Positions 1-11,158 of a DNA stretch of 64,000 bases are shown piece by piece. Numbering within the stretch: position 1 is the first letter of the stretch; each line of letters starts with the position of its first letter. Source of the stretch: Artocarpus heterophyllus (lineage: Eukaryota; Streptophyta; Magnoliopsida; Rosales; Moraceae); assembly GCA_025403435.1 (NCBI GenBank), contig CM046342.1:16308519-16372518 (forward strand), written 5' to 3'. The notes under the pieces are model-generated. The model did not search any database and had not been told where the DNA came from. It saw only the letters and a list, made by a program, of their open reading frames with translations. A program made the translations under genes and the position numbers.

Positions 1-600
1 TCCCACCAACCTTCTGGTATATACATTGATCCATGATATTCTCTCCAAATACCATTGATCCATGAAGAGATAATGTCATGGAACTTCAAATACCATTTGC
101 AAGAGGCTTGTTTCAATCCATATATGGATTTGTTAAGCTTGCAGACTAAATGCTCAGCGCTACTAGAGGAAAATCCTTCTGGTTGTTTCATATAAAGCTC
201 TTCCTCTAGATCACCATTGAAAAAGGCCATTTTCACATCCATTTGATGCAAATCCAAATCAAAATGGCAACCAATGCCATAATGACTTAAAGAGAATCAT
301 TTTTAGATACAGGAGAAAAGGTCTCTGTATAGTCGATTCCTTCTCTTTGAGTGAATCCTTTGGCAACGAGTCTTGCCTTATGTCTCTCAATGTTGTCCAA
401 TGAGTCTTTCTTTGTTTTAAAGACCCATTTACATCCAATAGCTTTTACACTATTAGGCAACTCAACAAGATCCTAGACTTTGTTAAATGCCATAAAATCC
501 ATTTTGTCTTTCATGGCACTGTACCATAAGTCAGATTCCTTAGAACTCATGGCCTGTGAAAACGTTTCAGGATCATTTTCAGCTCCAACATTATAGTCAA
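1..600 (-). pseudogene. copia reverse transcriptase fragment
   Basis: Translation of the minus strand gives recognisable copia RT pieces: an N-terminal motif of the form [10 protein letters not shown] near 460-410, then [16 protein letters not shown] near 400-330, and downstream the region equivalent to GxLxEEIYMxQPEGF near 230-170. Several stops and small indels interrupt the frame. The catalytic YVDD region would lie left of position 1 and is not visible. It belongs to the same decayed element as the integrase and gag fragments to its right. Confidence 0.75.
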
Positions 601-796
601 AGTCTTGTAGCTACACAGTATAGTCACTAGGTATCACCGATCTCTTTTCTCTAGTAGATCTCCTTAATGTTAGTTCAACATTCTCTTGAGGAGTATGTTG
701 TTCAACAGGCTGTTCAACAGATTCCTATATCTATTGTTCAGCTGCATCCACTATTTCTTGATCAGTAATCTATGGAGCTTGAACGACTTGTTGTTG

Positions 797-1680
797 TTAA
801 TCACGCACTTGAAATCTAGGCGTGTAGTGCACAACAATCAATCTATCATAAGAAGTGAAAGGTTGAGCATCTATATGATCTTTCTTAGGAACAGTGTTCC
901 ATGATCGATCGCTCCCACTAATTAAGTCATTTTTAAGAAATTTTGCATTTCTTAATTCCATAAATCTAATACTATGAGATGGGCAATAAAATCTATATCC
1001 CTTAGACAGTTTAGCATAACCAACAAAATATCCACTTATGGTCCTTAGGTCTAGCTTCTTCTCTTTTGGATTATAAACTCTTATCTCTGACAGGCATCCC
1101 CAAACTCGTACATGTCGCAAACTCAATTTCCAACCTTTGAATAACTCAAAAGACGTCTTGGGGACAGCCTTGGTTGGAACTTGGTTCAATATGTACATTG
1201 TTGTGACAAGAACTCATGAAGTTTGGAGCTAGAAAGCATACTCTGCACCATGTCCAATAATGTTTGGTTTCTTCTTTCAACTACACCATTCTGATTTGGA
1301 GAACCAGGCATAGTATATTGGACAACAATCCCATGTTCTTGAAGAAATCTAGCAAATAGACTAGGTGCTTGTCCATGCTCAGTGTATTTACCATTGTACT
1401 CTCCACCTCTATCTGATCTCATGATTTTAATTTGCTTTCCGCATTGTTTATCTACTTCCTCTTTAAAGACTTTAAATGCATCTAGTACTTCATTTTTATT
1501 GTTAAGCAAGTAGAGATACATGTATCGTGAGTTGTCATCTATAAAAGAGACAAAGTACCTTTGAGAGTACGTGTCCATGTCTGGACTACAAATATTTGTA
1601 TCTATGATTTCCAATAAATTAGAACTCCTCTTGGCACCCTTCTTTGACTTGTTGGTCTGCTTAACCTTAATGCAGTCCAC
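797..1680 (-). pseudogene. copia integrase fragment (catalytic core and C-terminal part)
   Basis: Two overlapping open stretches, 1186-1680 and 797-1198, join through a frameshift near 1190. The first holds the rve core: DTNICSPDM and SFIDDNSRYMYLYLL supply the first acidic region, SDRGGEYNGKY the second aspartate, and GSPNQNGVVERRNQTLLDM the catalytic glutamate. The second holds the region following the core (VPTKAVPKTSFELFKGWKP-like, then LDLRTISGYFVGY), as in copia integrases. The frameshift and lack of a continuous polyprotein mark it as a relic. Confidence 0.85.
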
Positions 1681-1959
1681 ACAGGTATCAAAATCAGTAA
1701 AATCTAAATTACTAAGTACTCCATCATTTACTAATCTCTTAATTCTCTCAAGAGAAATATATCATAATCTCCGATGCCACAACATAGATGATTCATCATT
1801 TACAACACATCGCTTAATAACAACTTTTTTTGAGCATGCATAGTAGTATAATTGGCATCATTTTGTAAATTAAGACAGAAAAGACCATCAGACAAAGTAC
1901 CATAGCCAATAAAATTAGATTTATAAAACAAATTGAAAGAAGATTCTGAAAATTTAAAG

Positions 1960-2960
1960 GAATATCCAACTTATACAAGTTTGGAAACTAAAATTAAATT
2001 TCCAAAAAAACTAGGAATATAAAATATCTTTTCCAAATACAAAATAAAGCCACTACTTAAAACTAGTTTGCATATTCCTACAGCCTCTACATGTGAGCGC
2101 ATCTTATTTCCACAATAGATGCTTTGCTCACTTCCCACTGGCTTCCGTAGGTTTTGCAATCCCTGTAGGGAATTAGTAACGCAGATTGTAAAACTGGAGT
2201 CAATCCACCATGTGTTATAATTAACATCAATAATATTGGATTCATAACAGACAAGTGAGAGTTGAGTACCTTTCTTATCAAGCCATTCACAGAATTTGGA
2301 GTAGTCCTTCTGTACGTGCCCCTTCTTCTTACAAAAGATGCACTTGAACTCCTTCTTAATATCCTGCTAGGCAGGAACCTTGCCTTTTCTCTTTTGCTTG
2401 GTCTAATTTTTCTTTTTACCCTAGGTTGCAAAATTTACTTTCTCTCCCTCTTCCATGATGAGTCTTCCCTCCTCCTAAACACACATGGTCAATAGCTCAT
2501 TAATTGACCATTTGTCCTTATGTGTGTTATAGGAGATCTTAAAGGGACCATATTCAAAGGGTAGAGTATTCAGAATGTAATATACTAGGAACGAATCAGA
2601 CATCTCAACCTCAAGCGTCTTCAATTAAGCCGCAATGTCCCTCATGCGCATGATATGCTCATGCACGCCTTTTATACCGGTAAGCTTCAACGATGAAAAT
2701 TGCATTATCAAGGTGCTTGCCAATGCCTTATCTGAAGACTTAAATTGCTCATCAATAGCCTTCATTAGTATTCGGACATTATCATATTGATCAACGGAAC
2801 CCTTAATCCCAGCAAAGATTTTGGTCTTTATGAACATAACTGAGACGATTGGATTGCTCCCATTTTTCATATCGACTAATATCATCTGGAGTGCTAGTCT
2901 CAGTGATAGAGGGCGGTTCATCCTTTCTGATGGCATAGTCAATGTCCATCTACCCTAAAT
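1960..2960 (-). pseudogene. copia gag, zinc knuckle and protease fragment
   Basis: Minus-strand translation shows a UBN2-type gag segment at 2942-2625 (open for 105 codons). A zinc knuckle follows near 2350-2300, where the final cysteine of CX2CX4HX4C reads as tyrosine. The protease region near 2220-1975 has the active-site DSGA replaced by DSSF. The start of gag is probably the ATG near 2951, but the frame shifts soon after. Loss of the knuckle cysteine and protease motif shows long decay. Confidence 0.75.
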
Positions 2961-2999
2961 AAGGGAGATCTCTCCTTCTAAACTTTATAGTCATCACCC

Positions 3000-4289
3000 T
3001 TAAGCTCGAGATATCACATTTTATATCAAATAAATTAACAGATTGAATTACTGTAATACATCAAACATACATGCTCATGTCACAAAAATTGAAGTTAATA
3101 ACTATATGTCATGTTTTACTAATGTTAATCATGCTATAAGAATTATGAAGCATATGACATATAAAAACTGCCTGCAGGCTAAGTTTCTAACTCTCATTGA
3201 TTTACATACTAATTTATAATGAAACTATTAAACTATATTCCATTTCTTAATCCCTGTGGGCATATTAAGAAAATAGTTTAATATTTCATCCTAACCAATC
3301 ATATTTAATATAATAAAATTTCCTATGGGATAAATTTCATTATACCAAACATAATTAGTTATAATTAATGTATGTTTTAACTAAATATGATTTAAAAAAC
3401 TTAATGTATAATTTCAATATAATCTAAGATGCTGTGGCTACTCTTAAATTAACTAAAATTATACAAATCACTCAAGAAATTTAATTTTCCATGTACAAAA
3501 TATTCATGAATTTGCATATATTAGAAAGAGAATAACAACTAAAGAATACATGCAAAATAAATTATTCATAAACTCAATAACATATCTAAAATAAATTTTC
3601 AAAATTTTATTTAAACGTAAATAATAAATTTTTGGATTTTATTAATTTCATTTTAGATTTATTAAAAATTAATTTTTCAAAATACCTAAATAAAAAATTA
3701 TGTAATACCAAAGCAGAATTAATTAAAAAAAATTGGATTTTTTTTATTTTTCTGGCCCAAAAAACGACATGTCGTTTTGGAGAAAATCGACGTGTCTTTC
3801 GACCTGGAGGAAAAAGCCAAATGCCCTCCAAAATGACGTGTCATTTTGTTACTAATGTAAACGATGTGTCATTTCATGAAACAACCTACACCCTTCCCTA
3901 AGTAAAACGACGTGTCGTTTTTGTCAATGAAAAAAACGACGTGTCGTTTTTGTCAATGAAAAAAACGACACGTTGTTTTGTGCTTGTAAAACGCGTCCTC
4001 CAAGGGTTAAAACGACATGTCGTTTTTCATGTTATTTCGAGTCTTCTTCGCCCGACTTTGACCCAAATGGGTCCAATTATAGATTTGGTCGTTTCTATAC
4101 CTTACAGGCACCAAAATTGACGTTTTAAAAACCCAAAAATATTTTAAAAAAATAAATTTCCTAATTATTTCTAACATTGGTTTTCATCAAAAATCATCAA
4201 AAAATGATTTCAAATACAACAAAGTTTTGGGTATTTTGAAAAACTTCATAAAACTCCATTCAAACATATCAAGGCAGAGAAAAAACCAC
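3000..4289 (-). other. untranslated leader of the copia element (PBS to gag)
   Basis: About 1.3 kb of AT-rich DNA lies between the primer binding site and the gag start with no supported coding region. Most of it is featureless A/T sequence. The exception is the palindrome cluster at 3761-4026. The leader is long for a copia element. Confidence 0.6.
3761..4026. repeat. cluster of AAAACGAC..GTCGTTTT palindromes
   Basis: At least six copies of an 18-bp palindrome lie in 266 bp. Two are perfect (AAAACGACATGTCGTTTT at 3761-3778 and 4009-4026). Two read AAAACGACGTGTCGTTTT (3904-3921 and 3933-3950, spaced about 30 bp in a short tandem repeat). Variants lie at 3830-3847 (with TGACGTGTCA) and 3962-3979, and weaker half-sites near 3790 and 3870. 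They sit inside the leader of the minus-strand copia element. The core resembles bZIP-type ACGT sites, but function is unknown. Confidence 0.85.
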
Positions 4290-4302
4290 GCTTTTGATAC
4301 CA
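4290..4302 (-). other. primer binding site (initiator tRNA-Met type)
   Basis: The minus strand reads TGGTATCAAAAGC two bases inside the LTR end. It matches the plant copia PBS TGGTATCAGAGC at most positions. It fixes the element's orientation and the LTR boundary. Confidence 0.75.
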
Positions 4303-4304
4303 AA

Positions 4305-4798
4305 TGTAAGAAAATTTATATATACAGAGTTATGATTTTCATATATGCATAAACCAAATTACATGAAAATCATCAAAATGCGAAAACGTAAAGGAAAGAA
4401 AATCTAACCTCCAGCCATTGACAAATACAGTTAAATGGAGAATACCTCTGCAAGAATTCTTGAAGAAATTTTGTGAAAGAAGAGGCTTTTCTAAACCTTC
4501 TGTAATTTTAGAGAGATGGTGTATTTTTGAATAAAAACTGCACAGGCTTAGGGACCCTCTTACGTGATATATAAACACCCACGATCATGGTGTACCTTAC
4601 CTTTCTTGAAAAGAGGCATTTTTTCTGAAGTGTTTTAACAGTTCTGAATACCATTTGGTTAACACCCTTTAGAAAATACTTGTCTATTGGACCACTTAAA
4701 TTTATTTTTATTTATTTATTATCATTTAAAAAACCAAATAAATAATAATAAATAAATTAAAAATAACAAGAAATGGATATATTGTCTTTTACCTTACA
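4305..4798 (-). repeat. 5' LTR of the copia element (494 bp)
   Basis: On the plus strand it starts TGTAAG next to the PBS and ends CTTACA, a 6-bp terminal inverted repeat typical of LTR ends. The partner LTR is outside the window, so the boundary rests on the PBS and the terminal repeats alone. Confidence 0.7.
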
Positions 4799-4802
4799 AA
4801 TT

Positions 4803-4958
4803 AATATCATGTTTGGCATTCATCAATCTGAACTATTTATAGTGTAAAACTCTCTAGAGCTATAGTGTAAAGTAAAAAAGTTACAATATAAAGCTTTCAC
4901 ATATTATAATACTTGAACTTATTTGTTCAGTCTAAGCGGTTTGTCAAATATGCTTAAT
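4803..4958. mobile_element. degraded MITE, TGTTTGGC family
   Basis: The left side reads ATGTTTGGCATTC and the right side, reversed, shows a related AAGCATATTTGACAAA. The interior has the family's signature of repeated GTGTAAA(G/A)CTCT and short ACAATATAAAGC blocks. Compare the intact members at 25161-25328 and 55129-55306. The ends are too worn to prove a target duplication. Confidence 0.5.
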
Positions 4959-5169
4959 ACAAACTATCATATAAGCATGGGGATCTCATACTTCTCTTAT
5001 TGAACTTTGCTATGTTTTTCTCTGGTGACCTAAAAGTAATCCACATTTTTATAATGGGGTTAGCCAATCTATTGTCGCCCTGAGTTTTCTCTTCCCATTC
5101 CCACCCTTTTCAAAGACCAACCCTAATAAAATTTGTCTTATTCTTCGTATGCCTCTGGCTATTCCAAAA

Positions 5170-5310
5170 GAGTCCTTGTTTAGCACACCAATTTGAACTG
5201 TCGATAGTGTAAAACAAAAAACAGCTTTAGTGTAAAGCTCTTAATAGAAACATTATTATGAACAAAAAATGGTAAAAACCATTGGTTTGAACTCTTTTTC
5301 TAAATAACCT
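5170..5310. mobile_element. degraded MITE, TGTTTGGC family
   Basis: It contains the family's interior blocks (AGTGTAAAACA, TTAGTGTAAAGCTCTTA) between imperfect ends (TTGTTTAGCACACCAA on the left, ACCATTGGTTTGAACTC on the right). It is assigned by similarity to the intact copies elsewhere in this window. Confidence 0.4.
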
Positions 5311-5472
5311 ATACATTGTGTATGTGTGTATTTTTTTTTTTCAAATATGATTCTAAAGACAAAACTTTGATCCAAAAATCTTAATACCAACGTAAAAGAC
5401 ATGTTAGTTGGTTTTTTTTGGCTAGTAAGTGTTAAAAATTGTCACGTTAATTAAATATTCAAAGTTAGACAT
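5311..5472. other. AT-rich spacer without features
   Basis: I see only A/T-rich sequence with short homopolymer runs between the MITE and the LTR that follows. Confidence 0.5.
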
Positions 5473-7590
5473 TGTAACACCCAGATTTTAATTAAGTGAA
5501 ATTAATGTGTAAGAGGATGTATTAGTGTGCCTAAATGTGATTTGAACTTAATTTGCTTATTTTGTGGAATTTTTCAATTTATTTCATCTCTTTTAAACAA
5601 AACAATTTGCTAAATTTCAAACAAGTCCCATTTGGAAAACCATGTGCACACATGGATTTCCCTCTGCAAAACCACCCTTCTTTTCCCTTTATTTAATCTC
5701 TCTCTCCTTCTCTTCTTTCCTCATTCCCTCACTCTCTCTCTCTCTCAAACACTCTCTCTCTCCCCTCTCTCTCTTAGCGTCTCTCTCCCTCTTCTCTCTC
5801 TCTTTGATTCAAAAATTTTGAGCTCAAGTCTTGCTCCTCAGCTGGATTGGAAGCTTAGAAGTATGATTGGGCCTCCACAAACTCGAATCAAAGCTTAAAT
5901 TCGAGCTTAGTTACTCTATTTCTCAAATTTCAAACTTTTCCCAATTTTCTCAAATCTCGTTGTATGTTGAAATCCGAGTTTCTTTGTGCTTAGAAACCCT
6001 CCTATCTAAGTTGTAGAACTCAAATCATCTAAAATATAGGCTTGATTGGACAAAAATCAGATTAAATCCAGTTTTTCTCTTTTTCCTCATTTTTGGATTT
6101 CCTTGAAAATCTCTATGTAAAACTTTTTTAAAGTTATTTGAATGTGTTCTATTATGTTTTTTATCATTTATGAACAATTATATATGCTATGAGAATTGAA
6201 AAACAGGTTGGAAATGGGATTTTGAGCTCGAAGAGGCCGAGCCTCAAAATCTAGAAAATTCCAGATTTTTCCAGTTCGGCAGACTGATCTTGAGCATCGG
6301 CAGGCCGGACTCGTGAGTTCGGCATGCCAGACTCATATCGTCGGTAGGCCGAACCTGGAGCAGTTCGCAGACCGATTCCGTATGGCTGATAAGTCGAACT
6401 GTGGCGTTCGACAAGCCAGACCAGGAAGTTCGGCAGGCTAATAGAGCTTCATAAAATTTGATGTTTTTCACTTGTGTTTACTGTTTTGAACCTAGATAAA
6501 GACTTTGACATGGTAGTAAGATTTTGTGAACTTTAAAGGCATAGTAAGACACCATAAGATAGCATTGTGATGTAGAATACTTTAAGATAGATATTAACGA
6601 ACCTAGTTTATATTTAAGGTTGTTCGTGGTTCAGTGGAGCTAATGTATAGTAGATCGGGACTCGGTGTTAAGACATAGTGCAGGATATCGAGGTAGGACT
6701 TTTACCTCTTATTTGGTAACCATGCTTTTAAATGGTTTTGGCCTCAAAGTAAATTCTTTCAAAATGTTTTCAATAAATGACTGAAAAGGATTTTTATAAG
6801 TTGTTTTCATAAACTGTTGAAAAATGTGATATTTATAATGAATCGCATAATGAATGTATAAAGAACTCACTTGGCAAAATGAGATTTGAATAATGATTTA
6901 TACATTAGGGCATGATGCCATATTCAAAGATCGGGTCATGTAGAGAACGACCTTGGGGGTAGGTCCTGAAACCCAGCTGGGCTACTACGGTGGTGATATT
7001 TAATGGTTTGCCCGAGATAAGATAATGAATTCATTTTCAGTTGAATGAGGGACTATTTTAGTAAGAATGATTAAATTGAATTTATTTATTGTGTTTTCTA
7101 GATATTTTCTTGAAATGTTAAATTTTATATTCAAATTAAATGATTTAAAACTTAGTCCTATTGAGCCCTTCGCTCACATTTTTTTCTTGTTTTAAACCTT
7201 TTCCCCCTCTAAGTGGAATTCAGCTTAGGACCGACTGGGAGTCCACCGATCGTACTCATGAGCAGTAGAAGATCTCGAATAGGTTATTCGCTTTATTTGT
7301 TCAAGGCAACTAACACTTTAATTCTCCTCTTTTGTATTAGACTGTAGTTGTAATCTAATTATTGTCGATACTATATGTGTGCAGTAATGTGAGTCCGGTA
7401 AAGCCCAACTCGTATTTATCCTTTTCTTATTATTTTATCTCATCTTGTTTGCATTAAATCAGGGGATTTAATTTAAAAAGTTTTAAATCCATCACGTTTT
7501 CATAATTAACTTATTAATTGGTGATTTTTAATTAAAAATTTGATTTAATTAACCCACCACGTCACCTCCTCGGTTTATCACGTGTAGGCT
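5473..7590 (+). repeat. Ty3/gypsy-type LTR (probable solo LTR), right end uncertain
   Basis: It starts TGTAACACCC, the usual start of Tekay/Del-like LTRs. In the same order as the minus-strand copy at about 62030-63820, it holds a (CT)n-rich tract (5695-5810), a leader-like segment, the TTCGGC module array (6230-6450), and the block CCTATTGAGCCCTTCGCTCAC near 7160. That block resembles the GAGCGAAAGCTC block of the 3.8 kb LTRs at 35270 and 40170. No adjoining pol sequence is visible. The right end could not be fixed, and no target duplication matching the left flank (gacat) was found. Confidence 0.6.
6230..6450. repeat. tandem array of TTCGGC..GCCGAA module (about 8 units)
   Basis: Units of about 20-25 bp repeat the core TTCGGCAGGCCGAA with substitutions, separated by short non-conserved links. 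The core is close to self-complementary, so each unit could form a small stem. Related arrays lie at 62877-63065, 21945-22175 and, shorter, 15240-15340 and 23185-23280. Confidence 0.8.
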
Positions 7591-8356
7591 AGTAAATTTT
7601 TCTTCGTCAAATGCCAAGTTGATTTAAGGTCTAGATGCAACGGCAATTAACCGCATACCGTCCAAAGACAGCCAAAGCCAACGGCCAAACTGCTTTATAC
7701 TTGGTCGGTTTTCGTTTGATATTTTCCAAACTACCAAAAAAAAAATAACCGCCCCAAAATATTAATTCTGTATTTTTATATGCAGTTTTCCTTATATAAT
7801 TTACGGGAAAAGTTTAAATGCACTCTCTTGCACAAGCTAGCCATTTACTCCAACTATGAGTAAGTGCCTCAAAAGCAACGCCTCCCAGCAATAGAAATCT
7901 ATGCAAGTCTCCGAGACATAAACAATAATAACCGCTATACTGAAAATAATACAATTTTATATACGATCAATTGATGTAAGAGAACAACTTCCACATGGAA
8001 GCCTATAAATTTAAGTAGATTTTGGAGAGAGGAAAAAACATGGTTAAAGTGGAGTTGAGCAAAATTTATCAAGATCTCAAATAAATTCAGCATGCCTAAC
8101 CAAGCCCAAGATGAAAGTCTATACCATTTATTAACATTCTGTACAATGTATACGTTAGGTTTTCTGAGAACAAAACCTGCCATAAACCATAACTAGCAGG
8201 CCAAGTACTAATGGCATCTAAGTATTATTCAAACAAATTAGGACAGTTTAATGTTTAAGTTTAGATATTTATCATCTTATTATGTTGAATCTTGAACGCA
8301 CAAGAACTGGGAGACATCTTTATCAACCGGCCAGGGATTCATCGTTATGGTGGTGC
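7591..8356. other. 3' flank of the HSF gene
   Basis: No coding region is supported. The part next to 8357 should include the 3' UTR and polyadenylation region of the minus-strand HSF gene. AT-rich stretches near 8220-8280 could serve, but no single signal stands out. Confidence 0.5.
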
Positions 8357-11123
8357 TCAGAGTGTAAGCTGTTCCACATTCTTAGCATTTCTGGATATTC
8401 CATGACCAAATCTTCCATCACTTTGCTCGTCGTATGTGCTTGTGCGATGATTAGAGCTTGCCTCTTCATTGTCCCCTGGTCTTTCAGTTAGAAACTGTTC
8501 CCAGAAGCCATCGTTCACTTTCACCGGAGCAGCTACAGGCTCTTGATTATTTGCAGCCTCATGGGGGGAAGGTAAAGCTTTCTCTTCATCAGCCAAGTTT
8601 TTCTTCTTTGAGGCAACTCCAATGTCAGATTCCTTTGTGTTGGCAATAAACCTTGATTCTGGGGAAGCGTTAGCTGAATAAGGACGGTTGTTTACTTGCG
8701 ACGGCAAAGATGCTAGAGTCAGATTCAGTTGGCAAGACATTTGACTGTCACTGTCTTCACAAGAAGTCAAATTTGGCTGCAAGGAATGCAATCTAGGGCT
8801 TCCATTAGTTGGGGGTTTTATCGACAAGGATGCATCCATTTTAAATCCAAAAGATGTCCCTGTATCTGAAAGCTCTAATGCTTCAGGTGCAAGGAAAAGG
8901 CCTTCTGTTCTTATTCGCATGCCCCTAAGTTCTCCTTCAGACATTTTTCTTTGTTCAGTTTCCCCATCTTCATTGGAACTCTGGTTGCTTTTTGAAACAG
9001 GGTTCATGTCTGAAACAGCTGGTGACAATTCTAATCTCAGCTTATTTGAAAAATCTCGGTGAAAAATATTCCCAAACTCAGTTCTGGAACTACTCTGGTT
9101 TTCCAGGAAACTATCATCAATGGCTGGTTGAGAATAATCAACTTCAGGCAGGCGTCTTTTCTTGTTATATGCTAAATCCATCGATTCAATTTTGTGAATG
9201 AGATATTCTATAAAAGCAGGGTCTTGAACAGCTTTCTCTAGAAAACTTTGCAAAGAATCCTGTCTTCTCTCTATACCATTCACCCGCTGCATTACATTTT
9301 CCAATTGATTCTTTGCCGACAGCTGCTGTTTGCAACGAGCAATATTTGCCTCAAGTGCAAGTTTTTCATGTGAAAGCTTCTCTATCTCTTCATCAAGAGC
9401 TGCTCTTTCTGGATCCATTGAAGAACCTTGAGGGTTACTGTGGCTGTGAATGGGTTTTCTACGGTGGATATTCTTAAGCAAGTGCTTCTGATCTTTGACA
9501 AAATCTTCATTAGCAAATTCCCATCTCTCAGGATCAATCTTCCGAAATCCCTGTTTCCAAATGACAATCCAGGTACTCAGTGAATGATACTTCATCACAT
9601 AATTCATAATCTCCCCATAGATATTAGACACAACAAAATATAATTATCCTAAGAGCACTTTTTGTCGTTGGAAAAGATAGGAAAGAGATCAAAAAGAATA
9701 ATCAAGAAATGAACACCACAGGAACTCTCAAGGAGAGAGAGGAAACAAATACATTATAATAAGAATAACGATAAAGATAAGAGGAGGAGGAGGAGGGGCA
9801 GGAGGGGGAGGAGGAGGAGAACTTAGCTTCATATATTGATAAAAGAAGAGGAGGAGAAGGAGGAGCTTTGCATATTGATAAATCGAGACATCCCAATAAT
9901 AAAAAATCAAAAGATTAAGACTTCTCCGTACCGGAAATAATTGTCCAATATGCTAATGAAATATGTTGGTCTGAAAATCTAATTGAATTCAAGTCAAGTA
10001 AACCTCAACCAACAAGGGTCGACCATATTCTCTTGTTTTTGTCTTTCTATGTCTTTCTATCTAAACTTACTCTACAAATCATTTCATCAAGTATTACTAA
10101 ATTATGCCCTTAGTAATGGTAGCTTTACTGCTATTGCATTTAAGCAATTTAAGATATTTTACGTGCCAAAACTACTTGCATGATTGCATTCTGTAAATTC
10201 CTTTTAGTGTCTTAAGCCAAGCTTAGGCATTTTCATCATCTATCAAATTAGCACCTTATGGAGACCAATGCATTTTCAATAAACACCATATATCACCCTT
10301 ATCATTGAAGTTTAATGCTTCAATTAATTACCAACAAACACCACCTAAAAGGTTCTATGGCTGAGATGACACCTTAGAGAGGAAAGTTCCCCTTAATAAG
10401 AACCCCATGAAAAGATAACTTCTAAAAGTTCTATGAAACTTTTTTGTCCAGTGTAGTGCTCAGAGGAAAATGCAGAAAGATCTCCATCAAAGTTTACATC
10501 AACTTAGTTTTGACAATAAGCAGCCTAGGAAAAAAAAAATGAGGTCTTAGAATCAGCTTCAATATCCGTCTAACTTCAAAAGAATAACAAAGGAGCTCAT
10601 TTCATAGAGAGGCTATGCTAGTAACAGATTCTGAAAAGTGAAGAGAACAGAACTAGTAGTATAGTCTTGTTTTCTATGGGATAAAGGTTTTTGCTTCGTT
10701 GGTGTTTGATGGACAATTAAATATGTTTGACTCTCAGTTGAATATTTTTCCTTCGTAGTGTGTCATGTGCAAAGGTGAAGGGGAAACAATTGGTAAACTC
10801 CTTCATCATTGTTCTGTGATCAGAAAATTATTGTATAAGTTGTTGAATGGAGCTGGTTTTTCTTGGGTTTTCCCTGCTCGATGTATGTCTTTGATACTAG
10901 GGAAAATAATGAGCTTTGGAACTAATAGAACGCAAGTCTAGTGGAAATACGGTGAATTTTCAGTAATGGAAGCAGTGGATTTGTTTGAGAAGGCAACGTT
11001 TTCAGCTTCTCTGTGGGCTTCGGCGAAATAAGATTTCGAGTATTTTCCTTTTTCTTTGATTGTTCTATATATGGAAGGATGTTATAGGGGGTCAAATGTC
11101 TTGTTTTGAGGCCCTTTTTTGTC

Positions 11124-11158
<35 letters not shown>

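Larger units (their letters stand above)
1..4798 (-). mobile_element. Ty1/copia LTR retrotransposon, 5' part, decayed, truncated by window edge
   Basis: On the minus strand, reading from right to left, the order is LTR (4798-4305), primer binding site (4302-4290), an untranslated leader, gag (about 2960-2090), a protease/pre-integrase region, integrase (1680-797) and reverse transcriptase (about 600-1, continuing outside the window). GAG-PR-IN-RT is the Ty1/copia order. All frames are broken by stops and shifts, so the element cannot encode its own proteins. The 3' LTR lies beyond position 1. The retained LTR ends form the inverted repeat TGTAAG/CTTACA. The phrasing of the RT region resembles plant copia elements generally; the lineage was not determined. 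Confidence 0.88.

Noticed and set aside
5632..5898. 88-codon serine/leucine-rich frame
   Set aside because: It is the (CT)n tract of the LTR read as Ser-Leu repeats.
6230..6450. Repeats with variable linkers resembling a CRISPR array
   Set aside because: The repeat core is degenerate, the linkers are only a few bases to about 10 bases, there are no cas genes, and the context is plant retrotransposon DNA.
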